NCBI RefSeq assembly: GCF_051020985.1
Contig: NC_135012.1
Coordinates: forward strand, 5,768,451 to 5,832,450
Source: Nomia melanderi
Taxonomy: Eukaryota; Arthropoda; Insecta; Hymenoptera; Halictidae
Direction: 5' to 3'
DNA: 64,000 nt
Positions 1-11,068 of this stretch are shown one piece after another. Made by a program: the position numbers and the translations under genes. Below the pieces are notes generated by a model. The model was not told the DNA's origin. It saw only the letters and a program-made list of their open reading frames with translations, and searched no databases. How positions within the stretch are numbered: the first letter of the stretch is position 1; the number at the start of each line of letters is the position of its first letter.

Positions 1-6
1 CGTGCC

Positions 7-160
7 GAAATTAATCCTATGGATTTATTGTTATTAGAAATTATGAACTACAACGTTATATTTAGGAACTCGATGACTCGTTTCAGTTTTATTTTTCTAA
101 GATCTTGTTTGGGTTTATTGGATTGAAGAAAGTATAATTGAGGAGACCGTCACTGAGCGA
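7..160 (+). repeat. Diverged direct repeat, copy 1
   Basis: About 150 bp that aligns with 849-1000. Both contain GAAATTAATCTTAT-like, TATATTTAGGAACTCRAT and CAATTGAGGAG blocks in the same order and spacing, with many substitutions. No coding content or inverted termini were seen; it may be a fragment of a longer dispersed repeat. Confidence 0.7.
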
Positions 161-848
161 ACGTGCTAAGAGCCGATTCTCGCGCGTAGCGCGACGCGCT
201 TCTTTGTGGAAGCCGATATAGAGCGAATTCTCGAAATCAGTGCGGCACGCTCTTTTATCGAGGACGAACAGGACACGGCGGTATCCTTCAAGAACGTTTA
301 AAAAGGGAGACGATCTTCGATAGCCATGCATTACGAATTTATGTCACAATTAACTTGCAGGCGATTTGTATGAGTTTTTCGAAACTTTTCTTATATTCCA
401 AATATCAAAATAGCAATGCTAAACAGAACCCCCCTCTTGGTAACCCAGTAATTCTCAAATTAAAAGGGTAGAGAGCACTATGCTCTAGGTATCTTTTAAA
501 AACCCCCAGGTTCAATTCACAGGCCAGTTCTGTCCAAAAAAAAGATCGCACGCAGTACGAAGTCGACTGTTAGTCGCGTTCGTCGATCAGCTCGGTAATT
601 TCTTGTAATAAATTAATAATTATTTTGTTACATTTACGTGTAGAGTTAATCGCCTACTACATACTCTACGTATAGTCATTAATAAACGAAATTAGCGTGT
701 CTGCCCGTGTAGAACAGGTAAGAACAGAATTCTTCGCGTAAGACTCCTAAATCTATGAGTTTATTCTCAACGCAAGAGATCAACACGTTTCGCTATCAGC
801 ATCGCATATATATGACGGGCGCAATCTTATATTATACATAAACCAAAT

Positions 849-1000
849 GAAATTAATCTTATAGATATTGTTATTTAAAGTTCTAAGCTACGGCACTATA
901 TTTAGGAACTCAATAAATCGTTCCCGTTTCATTTAGAAGATTCATTGGATTAAATAAAATATTACAATTGAGGAGGTTCTCACCGAAATAAACGCTGGTA
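849..1000 (+). repeat. Diverged direct repeat, copy 2
   Basis: Second copy of the 7-160 repeat in the same orientation, about 840 bp away. The shared blocks are TATATTTAGGAACTC, TTCATTGGATT and CAATTGAGGAG. Confidence 0.7.
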
Positions 1001-1241
1001 GCGTTGTGTTCAGTCGAATATAATAAAGAATTAACCCACTGTCCCACCCTTTGCTTAACTTTTTATGCATGGTGGGATATATTTCAACACGAAAAGTTGC
1101 AGTTACTCATAGTCGTGCAATTTAACATTTCACTTAGTCTTTCATCCAGGCGACAATGCTATGAATAACGACGAATGCGCAAACCACTGAAAACAATCGT
1201 ACAAGTCAAAATCGGTGAATCGTTGAGACTGTTGTGATTAA

Positions 1242-1449
1242 CCCCTTGGCTTATGATTTCTTTCTCAACTCTGCTCGATACGGACACTTTATCATTAATA
1301 ATTCATTGGAAAAAGAGAAAAATTCTAAGCATATATTATGCCTATATTTCCTTTTAAGTATAATAGTTGATTACAAAGGAATAATATTTACTTAAAATTC
1401 GAACGATCCTATCGAAAATCTTCACCACGAGTCCCACTCGTACAAGGGG
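1242..1449 (-). mobile_element. TTAA-flanked MITE, family 9
   Basis: Flanked by TTAA at 1238-1241 and 1450-1453, with ends CCCCTTGGC and GTACAAGGGG forming a 7 bp inverted repeat CCCCTTG. Its reverse complement aligns with 5843-6068: both share GGACTCGTGGTGAAGATTT near one end and GAGAAAGAAATCATA near the other. Related fragments lie near 22.5 kb and 61.1 kb. It is non-coding. TTAA duplication and CCC-type ends fit a non-autonomous piggyBac-type element (inference). Confidence 0.65.
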
Positions 1450-1453
1450 TTAA

Positions 1454-2602
1454 GTTTGTCGACTCGTGTAGTGAACTCTGCAGCTAGTGTTTTCTTTCCT
1501 AAAATCCTACGCCTCAAAGAGTACGAAGATCCTCGAACATCTGCCCCGAACCCATTCTCAATCTCAAACCATTAACGCACGAAGAAAGCATAAGGAGTAA
1601 TTGCACCGAATTCACTCCAAAATCATCCGTATTCCCAATCATCGCCAAACAACGCAAGAAAATCGCTGCAACAGGAGAAAACCAGAAAAAAACCACGAAC
1701 CATCCAACGATAGGGATACCGAGCAAAGAGAGAGCTGCGTCGGGTAGCAATGCAACGGCCACTTTCGTCACAGATCGCGGCCGATGAAATGACGAAACGC
1801 GCGAACAGGTGGCGGGGAGGGGGAAGGGGCGAGGCTAGAGCCGCGGAATGAAAGGAGAGGAAAAAAAAGACAGAGGAGAGGAGCGAAGAAAACGATGAAT
1901 CGAGTCAACTAGTTACGGTCGATACGCGGTAGTACCCCGTTCGGGGAACAAGCGGCGGCCGGCGTGTACGCGTCCGCAGAGGAGAAAAGGGGCCGAGGGG
2001 TGAACGGTGCACGGGGAGGGGACAGGCGGCGGGTTTAATCGTCTTGCCGGAGCATCACGTGATCATCCGGCCATAGGTAATTGCAAGTAAATTCGAATTG
2101 TCACGCATTATCACGGTAGCCCCGAGTTGTTTGAACCTGAAAGCTGGCAGTGGCTCTCAGCGCCTGCGTGTCCCTCCGTCTCGAGTCCTCTAGCTACCCT
2201 CCTCGGGGATGACACTTGACGTCTTAAAATAGTACTCGAGTAGAGGAGGGGGGGGGGAAGGGCGCAGGAAGTCGCTTTTTTGTTTTCGGCCCGGGGATTT
2301 ATTAGACAGGCCGCGTGGGAATGGATTCGGCTGCTTAAAAAGGGAATTCCGTGTGGGAGATTCGCCGTGACGTATGGCTCCTTTGGTAAACAGTGTAAGT
2401 GCGCTTGCTGGATGGTTCCAGGATGGGAGCTGGCTTCGGAAGAGGGAGAGGTGGTTGGAGATCTCGTGTGGCTCGCAGGTGGATGGTTTGTTCAGTCGAA
2501 CTTTGTTTATTGATGGTTTGTTGTATGAGAATTATGGAGAGATATTGCACTGTTGTCGTTAGGAATGAAGGGGAGTGTTGATAGTTTCGTTGCTATAGTC
2601 CT
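1454..2602. other. Intronic stretch without recognised gene
   Basis: Purine-rich, GC-rich DNA (1790-2060), then a run of G near 2246-2257. Short overlapping open frames at 2280-2580 on both strands have no domain or splice support. No repeats were matched here. Confidence 0.5.
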
Positions 2603-2783
2603 AGGGGATCGGAGCTTTGAAATTACGTTAATTAGAATTCGTAAAACAACTGTTTGATAGAGTGAGTAACCAGATAGAGTAACTTAAGGATTGTAGCGAG
2701 TAATTAATGATTGTTCCTTTTTGTCTTTGCTAGAAAGGAACAAGCGATACGTGAAACGCTGAATTTTCGTGGGTAGTGAACGT
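2603..2783 (-). mobile_element. TTAA MITE, family 3 (partial)
   Basis: Ends at TTAA 2784-2787 preceded by GTGAACGTG. Internal blocks TGTTCCTTTTTGTCTTTGCTAGAAAGGAACAA-like and CGGAGCTTTGAAATTAC match copies at 36037-36269 and 46070-46239. The opposite terminus is degraded. Confidence 0.6.
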
Positions 2784-3990
2784 GTTAAATGTGTATTTAG
2801 TTCACAGCATTAATAACAACGAAATAATCTGTCGCTTGGATCTGCATGCAACATTGATTTTTATTAGACCAAGCCTTTATTAGGTCAGGAACCCTTGATT
2901 TCCGTTACGTTAGTTACTCGTTTTTGTCGTTTTCCTGTTATTACACTGTCAACTGTAGATTTTTCGTAGCAAATACAAAAGGCCAGACGATAGAGGAGAA
3001 AGGAATAGAAAGAAAATTGATGTGAAATGTTTCAAATAAATTTTTGAATAGACCAGTGTTTAAAAAATATGATGACAACACTGTTTCTAAATCACTATAC
3101 GCGAACCGCGTGCCTCGGTGTATGGCGTTCGCGCTGAATAAAACGCACGACCGAGCGGACAATCTTCAGGCAATAATTGCTAGACCTCGCGTATGTTTAT
3201 GCAAATCCCTATATTCGCAGATTATTCTCTCCGTAGAACCGGAATCAAAGGGGACGACGATATTATGCCGAGCAAGCCGAAGGGTATTAAACGTTCCAAG
3301 GGAATAAAAGAAAAACTTTATCAACCTCCCGTCCGCGGGCTCCTGTTTTTCCGTATTAACATCTGCGGGGCCTGATAATTACTTTGAATTACTTGTTTAT
3401 TTAATAAACGCGCGATAAAGCGATAATAATGATTACGAGGTATTATTAAATTATCCTGAGTGCTCATTAAGGAATGTACCGGATCCCGAGAAGAACTCAA
3501 TATTGTCTTTGTACGAGAAATTGCGCGGCCAACGCAAAACGATCGGTGAGATCACCGCAGGTCTTAATTAGTCTTGCAGGCCGTATGAATCCTACCTGAG
3601 AGAAATTACACAGGAGCGGACCCGAAATCCTTGATATAAAACGTCCGGAGGTGATCGAGGCTGTCTCTCCTTTTCATCGGATCGCCGGGTAAAAACGTCG
3701 CGTTTCATCGGGGGATAATGAAAAATTAACCCTTTCCATTCAACTGTCCCTCGAAGGGGGCACTGTAAATGCAATATTAACACATTGATTGCCACGAGTA
3801 TCTTGACCGTTTTATACCACTCATTCCTCCATGCCGAAGATATATAGAAACGATCATTAATTACTCGATATCAACGTTCTTGCGTTACACCATCTGCTCG
3901 GGTTAAATATTTTTCAAAGCGATACCTATGAAAAGTTCTATAAAGAATTCATTGTTCCACTCGTACAACGTACCGAACATTAGATATTAA

Positions 3991-4221
3991 CCCTTTGCGC
4001 TCGAGAGGTGACTCTCACCACTTGATTTCATGCAGTGAAACTATAAAATTTGATATTTAATATTATACTCTATATACATAATGTATAAATTCGAGAAATA
4101 TTGAAATATAGCTTTGTTCTTCGACGCACGTTTCTCTTTGAGTTAGTTTTACAGAATATCGTCTTTACCTCATCAGAAAATGTTAAAACATTTCTAGTGG
4201 AAAACTTCCCAGTGCAAAGGG
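3991..4221 (+). mobile_element. TTAA MITE, family 1, complete copy
   Basis: Flanked by TTAA at 3987-3990 and 4222-4225, with ends CCCTTTGCGCTC and AGTGCAAAGGG giving an 8 bp inverted repeat CCCTTTGC. Internal landmarks are TGATTTCATGCAGTGAAAC, GAGAAATATTGAAATA and ATCGTCTTTACCTCATCAG, shared with 26396-26552, 36591-36817 and (inverted) 9596-9801 and 23146-23312. It is non-coding. The end sequence plus TTAA matches the general piggyBac pattern. Confidence 0.75.
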
Positions 4222-4225
4222 TTAA

Positions 4226-5838
4226 TAACGAGTAATCTAATTTTTATAGTCATATGAAAACAGTAATTTTAAGATCAAACTGAATCAAGGTGAAAACGGA
4301 GCGAATCTAGATAAATCAAGTTTCGTTGATCACCGATCACGAATCATCTGTTCCACGGATCACGGATTCGCGGCGGTGCGTTCACACCGAATCGAGAAAG
4401 CTATCGTGCCCGATCCACCGGCCCATTCACAGCCGGGCAGCAGAAAGAAAAGCTTTTCTTGGGCAAGACCGTGCAAGGAACGGACAGACGGACGGTTACA
4501 TAACTCCTGCGGACGGGGCGACGACGGCGGAGGGGGGCTCACGGGCCATTGTGCCCGGCCGATGTACATAAGGGGCCATACACAGGGGGCCCGAGAGATC
4601 GGACTTAGAAATTTAGTACGCGGAGGTAAATGGGGTATCATGTTCAGTCTAAGGCTTAAGGACTTTTGTTTGGCGTGGGAGGCTCGGTCTGGCTGCACTG
4701 GCCGCTGCCTGGGCCCCACCTGACCTTCCCAAACCTCGAGAGGGGAGCGCACCCGGGCCCACAACCTGACCCATTCATTCCCCAGCTTTTCGTCTTCGTT
4801 CGATCTCGGTGCTCCTCGTGCGCTCGCGATCCGTGTTTTACACGCCGGGGAGGATCGAAGGGAAATTGTGTCGGTTTCTTTCACGTTTTCCAATCTCCTT
4901 GGACCCTAGATTAAGCCAAGTGTACCTTTACCTCGGAACTCCTACGAAATTCAAAGGTTGCTGGCGTTCGAAACGTTTAAAATCATTCGAAGATTAGAAG
5001 TTGCTCGACAGAACGCGCGGAACAATGTTGAAACCTTTAATGAAGGTAGAAAGAGACTTAAGGAACTTCGTTTTGGTCGTTTAGGGGATACGATTAATTT
5101 CGATACCGTGGGGATATCTTTCCCGTGGAACCTGTCAATCCCCGTTTCCCGGAGTTCAGGGGATCTCCGATTAAAGAGGGACCAATTATAGCAACATTGA
5201 GAGCCTGCTCCGTGTTTCAGTGCGCGCAACTTCCTGGAACGAGGAGACCTCCAACGGCCCGACGAGAAATCGTCGGTCACGCAACGAGGAAACGAGTCTA
5301 GGTAACAAAAGGCTCTCCGAAAAGGATTGCCTGGCGGTCGGCAGGGGCCCCCATTTTCATGGGGCACGCCTCGCGGCAGAGACTCGATTAAAATTAGATC
5401 TAAGCCGATGTTTTTGAGACGGCCCCCTTCTTGCCCATGCTCCACCGGCCACTTTCTTCTCCCTAGTCCCCGGTGGAAGGGGCCCCGAGGGGTATAAAAA
5501 AGAATCGAGTGGAAAAAATGACGGGCCTCTCGCTACCGTGGTGCGTGATCAGGTGAGGCCCTCTCTTTCTCTCTCTCTCTCTCTTTCTCCCTGGCCATTC
5601 GTTCGCCTTCACCGTCGCGTCCAGGAGAATCTGTAATTTCTTTGTGCGGCTGCGTCATCAATTAGCGCTATGGGATTTTTGACGCCCGGTGCCGGGAATG
5701 TTTTCGGTTTTTCGATGACAATCCACGTTATCGAGACTCGGTACTCGAGAGAGTAGAGGAAGACGGTTTTCTTTATTCTACGGTGGATTATCACCGATAA
5801 CACAGATGTATCTTGATGTTTCATCTATCGAGAGCTTA
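4226..5838. other. GC-rich intronic block, no gene supported
   Basis: 4326-4920 and 5220-5530 are GC-rich, with chance open frames on both strands (the longest is 177 codons on the minus strand, 4360-4893). That frame is Pro/Ser/Arg-rich with no family resemblance, and no splice-site pattern picks out an exon. A TC microsatellite lies at 5561-5590. Confidence 0.5.
5561..5590. repeat. TC microsatellite
   Basis: CTCTCTTTCTCTCTCTCTCT-type simple repeat, about 30 bp. Confidence 0.85.
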
Positions 5839-5842
5839 TTAA

Positions 5843-6068
5843 CTCTTTGCTCTACGTGTTGGACTCGTGGTGAAGATTTCAAATAGAATGTAACAAATAT
5901 AAATATCATTTAATTCTCACAATTCCGAATATTACTTTTCACTTACTAACCGTAACGCTTCCGAGCAAACGTAGAATAAATGTAGAATCTTCCTCTTCGC
6001 CTAATGAATTCTGAACGATAAAATATCCCTGTTGAGTATAATCGAGAAAGAAATCATAGGGCAAGTAG
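5843..6068 (+). mobile_element. TTAA MITE, family 9, second copy
   Basis: Flanked by TTAA at 5839-5842 and 6069-6072. It starts CTCTTTGCTCTACG and aligns in inverse orientation to 1242-1449 over the GGACTCGTGGTGAAGATTTC and GAGAAAGAAATCATAGG blocks. The terminal repeat is degraded. No coding content. Confidence 0.65.
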
Positions 6069-6072
6069 TTAA

Positions 6073-7074
6073 CAAGCCACTAAAATCTTGAAACGTGAAA
6101 TCAGAACGTCGTAACGAGTATTCCAGGATTTCTAACGGAATGACGTATCGAAGTCTGAAGCGCTAGAAAATGCCTATCAATCTCTCGATACTCGGACAAC
6201 GAAATTGCTCCTCCGGTGCTCCCGAGCTTAGGTATCAAAGCGTGAAATCGGTATGGACGTGAATTCGCAAGAAGATCCATAGTCCAGTTACGCTGCTCGG
6301 CTGAAAGTTAATAGCGACAGTCGCGTTGGTTACCAGCTGAACTCTGCGTCAGCTGAAAAAGAGGATGGAACAAGAGGCAGCCCGAGTATTCAGAGCGGTC
6401 TGGGTCCCCATTAAATTCTCCTAGCGGACGCGGGAGCAAAAGGAAAGTGTCGCTTCATGGAAACGGGAGCCCCCGATCCGGATCATCTCGCGGCGAAATC
6501 ATCGGTCCGCGTTTTAAATCGGCGAACGTGTTGGAATAAATTGCACCGGACCGCATGCCACGGCGACTGGTTCGCCGGCGGACACCGCGGCGGCTGGGGC
6601 GCGCACGCGAATCGCCGCGGATATAAAGCGACACTATGTTGCAAGAAACGGCGGCCCGATGCGACTCGCAGGGCCCCGATACGAATAGAACGTGATATTA
6701 CACGACGAGCGAAGCGTACGACGCCTCCGAGACGTGTAATTTGAAAAATTGTACCGCTTCGATCGGCCTGTGGACAACTTCTGCCGCACGTTTCCCCCGC
6801 GCAACCGTTTACCCCGCTCCGACGCACAGGTTCCCTATAGTTCCAGGCTTTTTTCTTTTAATACCATTTCACACCGCAATCCCACCCCTCGGAGTAACCA
6901 CTCAATACACCGAGAAACTAATTTCGAAAGAATGCGAGAAGGTCGCGGCGCGGTAGGGAAAAAATCGCAAGAATGTCCCTTCGAAATTTAGCTGCTCGAA
7001 AAAACTGGTAGCTCGGCTCGTTACGTACCTGTCCGCTTCTAACTGGTCTCTGCTTTCCTACTTTTTATCCGCGT
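6073..7074. other. Intronic stretch without recognised gene
   Basis: 6360-6830 is GC-rich, with short frames on both strands that lack domains. A pyrimidine tract ending CTTTTTCAG on the minus strand near 6357 resembles an acceptor, but the frame after it closes within 15 codons. Nothing else seen. Confidence 0.45.
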
Positions 7075-7815
7075 GAAAAAAATTTGTCCTTGAAGGGGTT
7101 ATAATTCGTGCTTGAACAGGTTGAAGCGTCCCGACAGAAGTGCCATTAGAACGAAGACATTCAGTTCTGAACTGCTTTCCACTTTCCTAGCTTTTGTGTT
7201 AAGAAATTCGACCTTGATGGGGTTAATCTGTCCTCGAACAAGTTGAACACGTTCCGGACGAAAGTAGCGTCAGATCATTTTCTTTCGATTCCTATCTACC
7301 TCTTCTATTTTTTATCTTCCATCTATCTTAAACAAATTCGTTCTTGAAGAGGTTGCAATCCTTGAACAAGTTGAACTTATACATTCCGTACAAAAGCAAT
7401 ATCAGATCATTTTCCTTTGATTCCTATCTACCTCCTATATTTTTTATTTTCCATCTTAAACAAATTCGTGCTTGAAGTGGTTACAATCCGTCCTTGAACA
7501 AACTGAACTTGCATATCCCGTACAAAAGCAGCATTAGATCACTTTCCATTAGTCTCTACCTACCATTTCTCTAACTCTTCATCTACCTTCAACAAATTTA
7601 ACCTTGAAGAGGTCACAATCCGTCCTTGAACAAGTTGAACTTACACATTCCGTACAAAAGCAATATGAGATCACTTTCCTTTGATTCCTATCTACCTCCT
7701 ATATCTTTTATTTTTCATCCACCTTAAAAAACTTCGTGCTTGAAGAGGCTACAATCCGTCCTTGAACAAGTTGAACTTGCATATCCCGTAGAGAAGCTGC
7801 GTTAGAACGAACGAA
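7075..7815. repeat. Minisatellite, six diverged ~130 bp units
   Basis: The motif CTTGAAGAGGTTACAATCC, followed by CCTTGAACAAGTTGAACTT, recurs starting near 7089, 7212, 7343, 7471, 7603 and 7739 (spacing about 124-136 bp). Each unit then runs CATTCCGTACAAAAGCA and a pyrimidine-rich CTATCTACCTCC segment. The third, fourth and fifth units are most alike. No open frame runs through the array. Function unknown. Confidence 0.85.
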
Positions 7816-7865
7816 GCACGAAGTGGTAACGAAGAGCCTTCCCGTAACCGGAAAAGGAACTCGAT

Positions 7866-9240
7866 TTAAGGGAGAGGGGCGAGAGAGAGGGAGTTTGCAT
7901 CGGTGGGGAGGGCCCTAATCGACCGGACTGTCACTTCGCAACACTGTAATCTCTCGGACGGTGGTTCCCCGTCGTCCGGCGTCCTTCCAGAAGCGGCGTA
8001 CACCGGGCCGAGCTCGCTGGTACGGGAACAAGAAGCAATAAGGAGGAGAGGAAGGAAAAAGAAAGGGTAAAAAAGTGGCTGGCTGGTGAATGAAGCTATG
8101 CACCTCCGTGCCCGGGGGGCCCGGGATTCAAGTCCGGGGGCTAGTGTACCGTGACGAGCACAGCATCCTGCCTCATCCTCCTTGTCCATCGTTCTTCGGT
8201 TCGGCGTTCTCTTCCCTCCGATCTTTCTCCTCTCCCTCTCGCCGGCTCCCCGAGATGATTCTCGCTCTCCGACCGATTCTCCTCGAGCTTCTGCGACCGT
8301 TTTCCTCGGCGGTGTCGCTGCTGCCTTCTCTTCGATTCCTTTTTTCAATCTTCTTCGCGTCGAACTTCGGTAGCTCGAACATAGTAACTTTTCGGAAGAG
8401 AATCTCTCGGTAGCCAGGTGCCTCCGCCGATTCCTCTCGCCGTTTCTCGACTCGTTACATTTCCGATTAGATTCCTCAGTTTATTCCTCGACGTCCAAAG
8501 TCTTCGAGTTCCCGAGGAATCGTCTGTTCTTCAACATCGGGACGCGCGAATTCGTTGTTATTACTCTTCCACACGTTTACCGTTCGTCACGGCCCTCCGA
8601 TCGCTCCCGTCTCGCAGTCCTCTTCGATCTCGATCGGACGTCCTCCGGCTCGTTTCTCATTCATCGACCTCTCGATTCATGTTCGACGAGGCAGCCTTGA
8701 CGCGCTCGCGGGAGAGCCTCCTCGTCTCTCGGCGGCCTTTTCCGTTTCCATCGGGCCGCTTTTTGCCCACCTTTTCGATCAACTCTCCGTTCTCCCTTCC
8801 TTCTGCTCGTTTTCCTTCCTCGAGCCATCATCATCATCGTGCCGATCGATCGGACGGGCCGATCGGGCCCGCCGAAGCCGAGCCGAGTCGAGCCGAGACC
8901 AGGCGGAACGGGACGGGACGTGTCGGGACAAGTCCGAGCCGCGCCCCGCCGGAAAACCGCAACGCGGATCTAGTTAACCACCGCGCCGCGGAAATTATTC
9001 GCGGAATAATATCGGCCGCGAGAGTCGCTTCGCCTCCATCGGTTCTCCTTGGCCGGATCGACGAGGTAAACGCACTTCCGCGCGCTCGAACAATTGGACG
9101 CCGCTTCCGCGAGCGGTTTTCAGATTCCTCAACCCTTGCCCCTTCGAATAGAAGCTTGTGTACCGCGCGAAACGAACGACGAGACGAGATATACGAATAT
9201 ATATTATATGCATTATATTATAATTACATATTATAATTCA
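7866..9240. other. CpG-rich low-complexity block
   Basis: A pyrimidine-rich plus strand with many CpG and CGATCG-type sites. It carries the longest open frame of the window (8418-9236, plus, 272 codons), but this peptide is Ser/Arg/Pro-biased, has a second long overlapping frame (8555-8977) and a mirror frame on the minus strand (7866-8348), and no domain. That pattern is typical of stop-poor GC-rich DNA, so I do not call a gene. Intronic regulatory DNA is possible. Confidence 0.5.
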
Positions 9241-9275
9241 ATAAATATATATATTATATTATAATTCAGGATTAA

Positions 9276-9377
9276 CTCTTTGCACTCGGAAATTCTTTCC
9301 TAGAAATATTTGCAGCATTTTTCAGAGTGATATAAACGACACTCTTCGAAGCTAACAAATGAGAAAACGTATATGAA
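9276..9377 (-). mobile_element. TTAA MITE, family 1, truncated copy
   Basis: Starts after TTAA 9272-9275 with CTCTTTGCACTCGG and continues TTTCCTAGAAATATTTGCAG, matching the inverted family 1 end. It is cut at TTAA 9378-9381, where a family 2 element begins. Confidence 0.6.
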
Positions 9378-9381
9378 TTAA

Positions 9382-9570
9382 CCCTTCGCGGACGAATGTC
9401 GAAATTTTCATATTTCGAAGACTAAATCACAAAAGAATGATTTAATTACTCGAATGGCAGGAGATCAGCACGTAGTTTCCTTTTGTTCTATCAATTATGC
9501 AATTGATATATAATTTAGCTCCATCCGTTGAAGGTTTTGTACATTTCAAAGAATCTTCGTTCGCAAAGGG
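9382..9570 (-). mobile_element. TTAA MITE, family 2
   Basis: After TTAA 9378-9381 it begins CCCTTCGCGGACGAATGTCG and ends TCGTTCGCAAAGGG followed by TGAA (a decayed TTAA). Internal blocks GATTTAATTACTCGAA and AATTTAGCTCCATC are shared with 34768-34970 and, inverted, 44016-44388 and 18063-18225. Confidence 0.65.
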
Positions 9571-9595
9571 TGAAGAAACAAAGGTATTTTGTTAA

Positions 9596-9801
9596 CCCTT
9601 TGCAGTCAAAAATATTTCAGTAGGAACATTCAACATTTTTCAATGAGATATAAACGGCATTCTTTGGAACTAACTAATGAGAGAATGTACGTTAATTAAG
9701 GATAGAAGCTATTGTAGGGTTTCGCGAATCGATATATTGTACAAAGCATAATGTAACATATAAAACTGCAATTTTGCTATATAAATCTCGAGCGCAAAGA
9801 G
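9596..9801 (-). mobile_element. TTAA MITE, family 1, inverted copy
   Basis: TTAA at 9592-9595, then CCCTTTGCAGTC; ends GAGCGCAAAGAG before TTGA. It aligns with the reverse complement of 3991-4221 (block ATTTTTCAATGAGATATAAACG and GAACTAACTAATGAGAG) but its middle differs. Confidence 0.6.
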
Positions 9802-9805
9802 TTGA

Positions 9806-10975
9806 AAGTTTAATTATGTATAGAAATCTTAAATATCCGAAGAAAAGGGAACCATGTATTAATCTCTCATTATTTGAAGAATTATCATGTCGCTTTTAGA
9901 TGACAGCTCGAAGTTACTACGACGACATGCGACAATAAATGGTTAAAGTTACGCGTGGATGTAATAATATATCTAGAGAAGATATAAGTACAGGTGGAGC
10001 AGCGAGGTGTATAGACTTTCGGAACTAGAATTCGAATGGTTGCTTGAAATTTAGATGCTTACAAAATAAGCTGTGTAGTGGAAAGGGTGGGGATGAGCGA
10101 TACTTAGGTATGAAATGTTATTGTTGTGACTCAGGGTTCGAAGGTAGCTTTGCAGAGGTTGCTCGTAACCCGTGACCCGTTAGGTGCAACGCGACGCATT
10201 GCAGCCGACGTGGGTCGGCCGTGCAACGAGGTTTTTTCCGAAACGAGTTAACACGACCGTGGTAATACGGGAAAAGGATGTTTTTACGTTGATACTGTTA
10301 TCAGCGAGCGCGCTTTTCGACAGGGGTGGGGTACGGATAATCGAATGCTCGCCGCCGCCGACAATAATAACGTTTATAACAACTTTTACGCGGGTGTAAC
10401 CAGCATGAAATTCGAGATCCTTTGCAACATCGATCGTTAAAAAACGTGCAGGATTCTCATTACCGGGAGGAGGAGTTCCTTTAACGACTGTAATTCCGCG
10501 CCCGCGAAAAAATGGACGCGGCACGCGTAAAATAATACTTTTGACGGCGGCCCGTTTGATCGGGAACCCCCCCGTCCGATAATGAGGCGAAAAAAAGGTA
10601 TTTATGTCGCGAGTAATCAGGAATCGAAGGTAAACGCAAAATCGAAACCTCGTTTGAAAATTCACCGTGTAATATTCCGCACACAATATTCCATCGGCGG
10701 GGAAGAAATAAATTTCTATGTGTCCCGGCGGCCGCTGCGAAAGTTACTCAATGAAATTGCAAAGTTGCCCGATACCGAAGTGACACAGGGAAACAGAGGA
10801 AGAGAGACAGAGAGGGGTCTCTCCCGCCGGCGGGGGTTTATCGATGAAAAATAATAATAGTAGAAAATCGTTGGCGGGATAATAAGGGAAGAGCAGAGAT
10901 CGCGGCTGGGCTCGGTTTGCGACAAGAATTATTGGACTTATACTGGCGATCGTTGGGTTAATGTAACAAAGGAGG
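9806..10975. other. Intronic stretch without recognised gene
   Basis: An AT-rich left half and a GC-richer right half (10140-10860), with mirror-image frames on both strands near 10180-10690. No domain or splice support. Confidence 0.45.
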
Positions 10976-10977
10976 AA

Positions 10978-11034
10978 ACAAGGAAAGAAAAGAAAGAAAG
11001 AAAGAAAGGAAGAAAGAAAGAAAGAAAGGAAGAG

Positions 11035-11065
<31 letters not shown>

Positions 11066-11068
11066 GAG
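10978..11068. repeat. GAAA microsatellite
   Basis: About 90 bp of GAAA/GGAA tetranucleotide repeats (AAAGAAAGAAAGGAAGAAAG type), homopurine on the plus strand. Confidence 0.9.

Noticed and set aside
440..540. Possible tRNA or tRNA-derived SINE (GGTTCAATTCAC resembles a B box; AGAGAGCACTATGCTCT resembles a D arm)
   Set aside because: No acceptor stem pairing and no proper A box or anticodon stem could be built.
4360..4893. 177-codon minus-strand frame as an exon of the main gene
   Set aside because: No cysteine/histidine finger pattern, no consistent splice sites, composition like neighbouring chance frames.
8418..9236. Longest open frame of the window (272 codons, plus strand)
   Set aside because: Ser/Arg/Pro-biased, overlapped by another long plus frame and near a long minus frame; GC-rich stop-poor DNA, no domain and no splice or promoter support.
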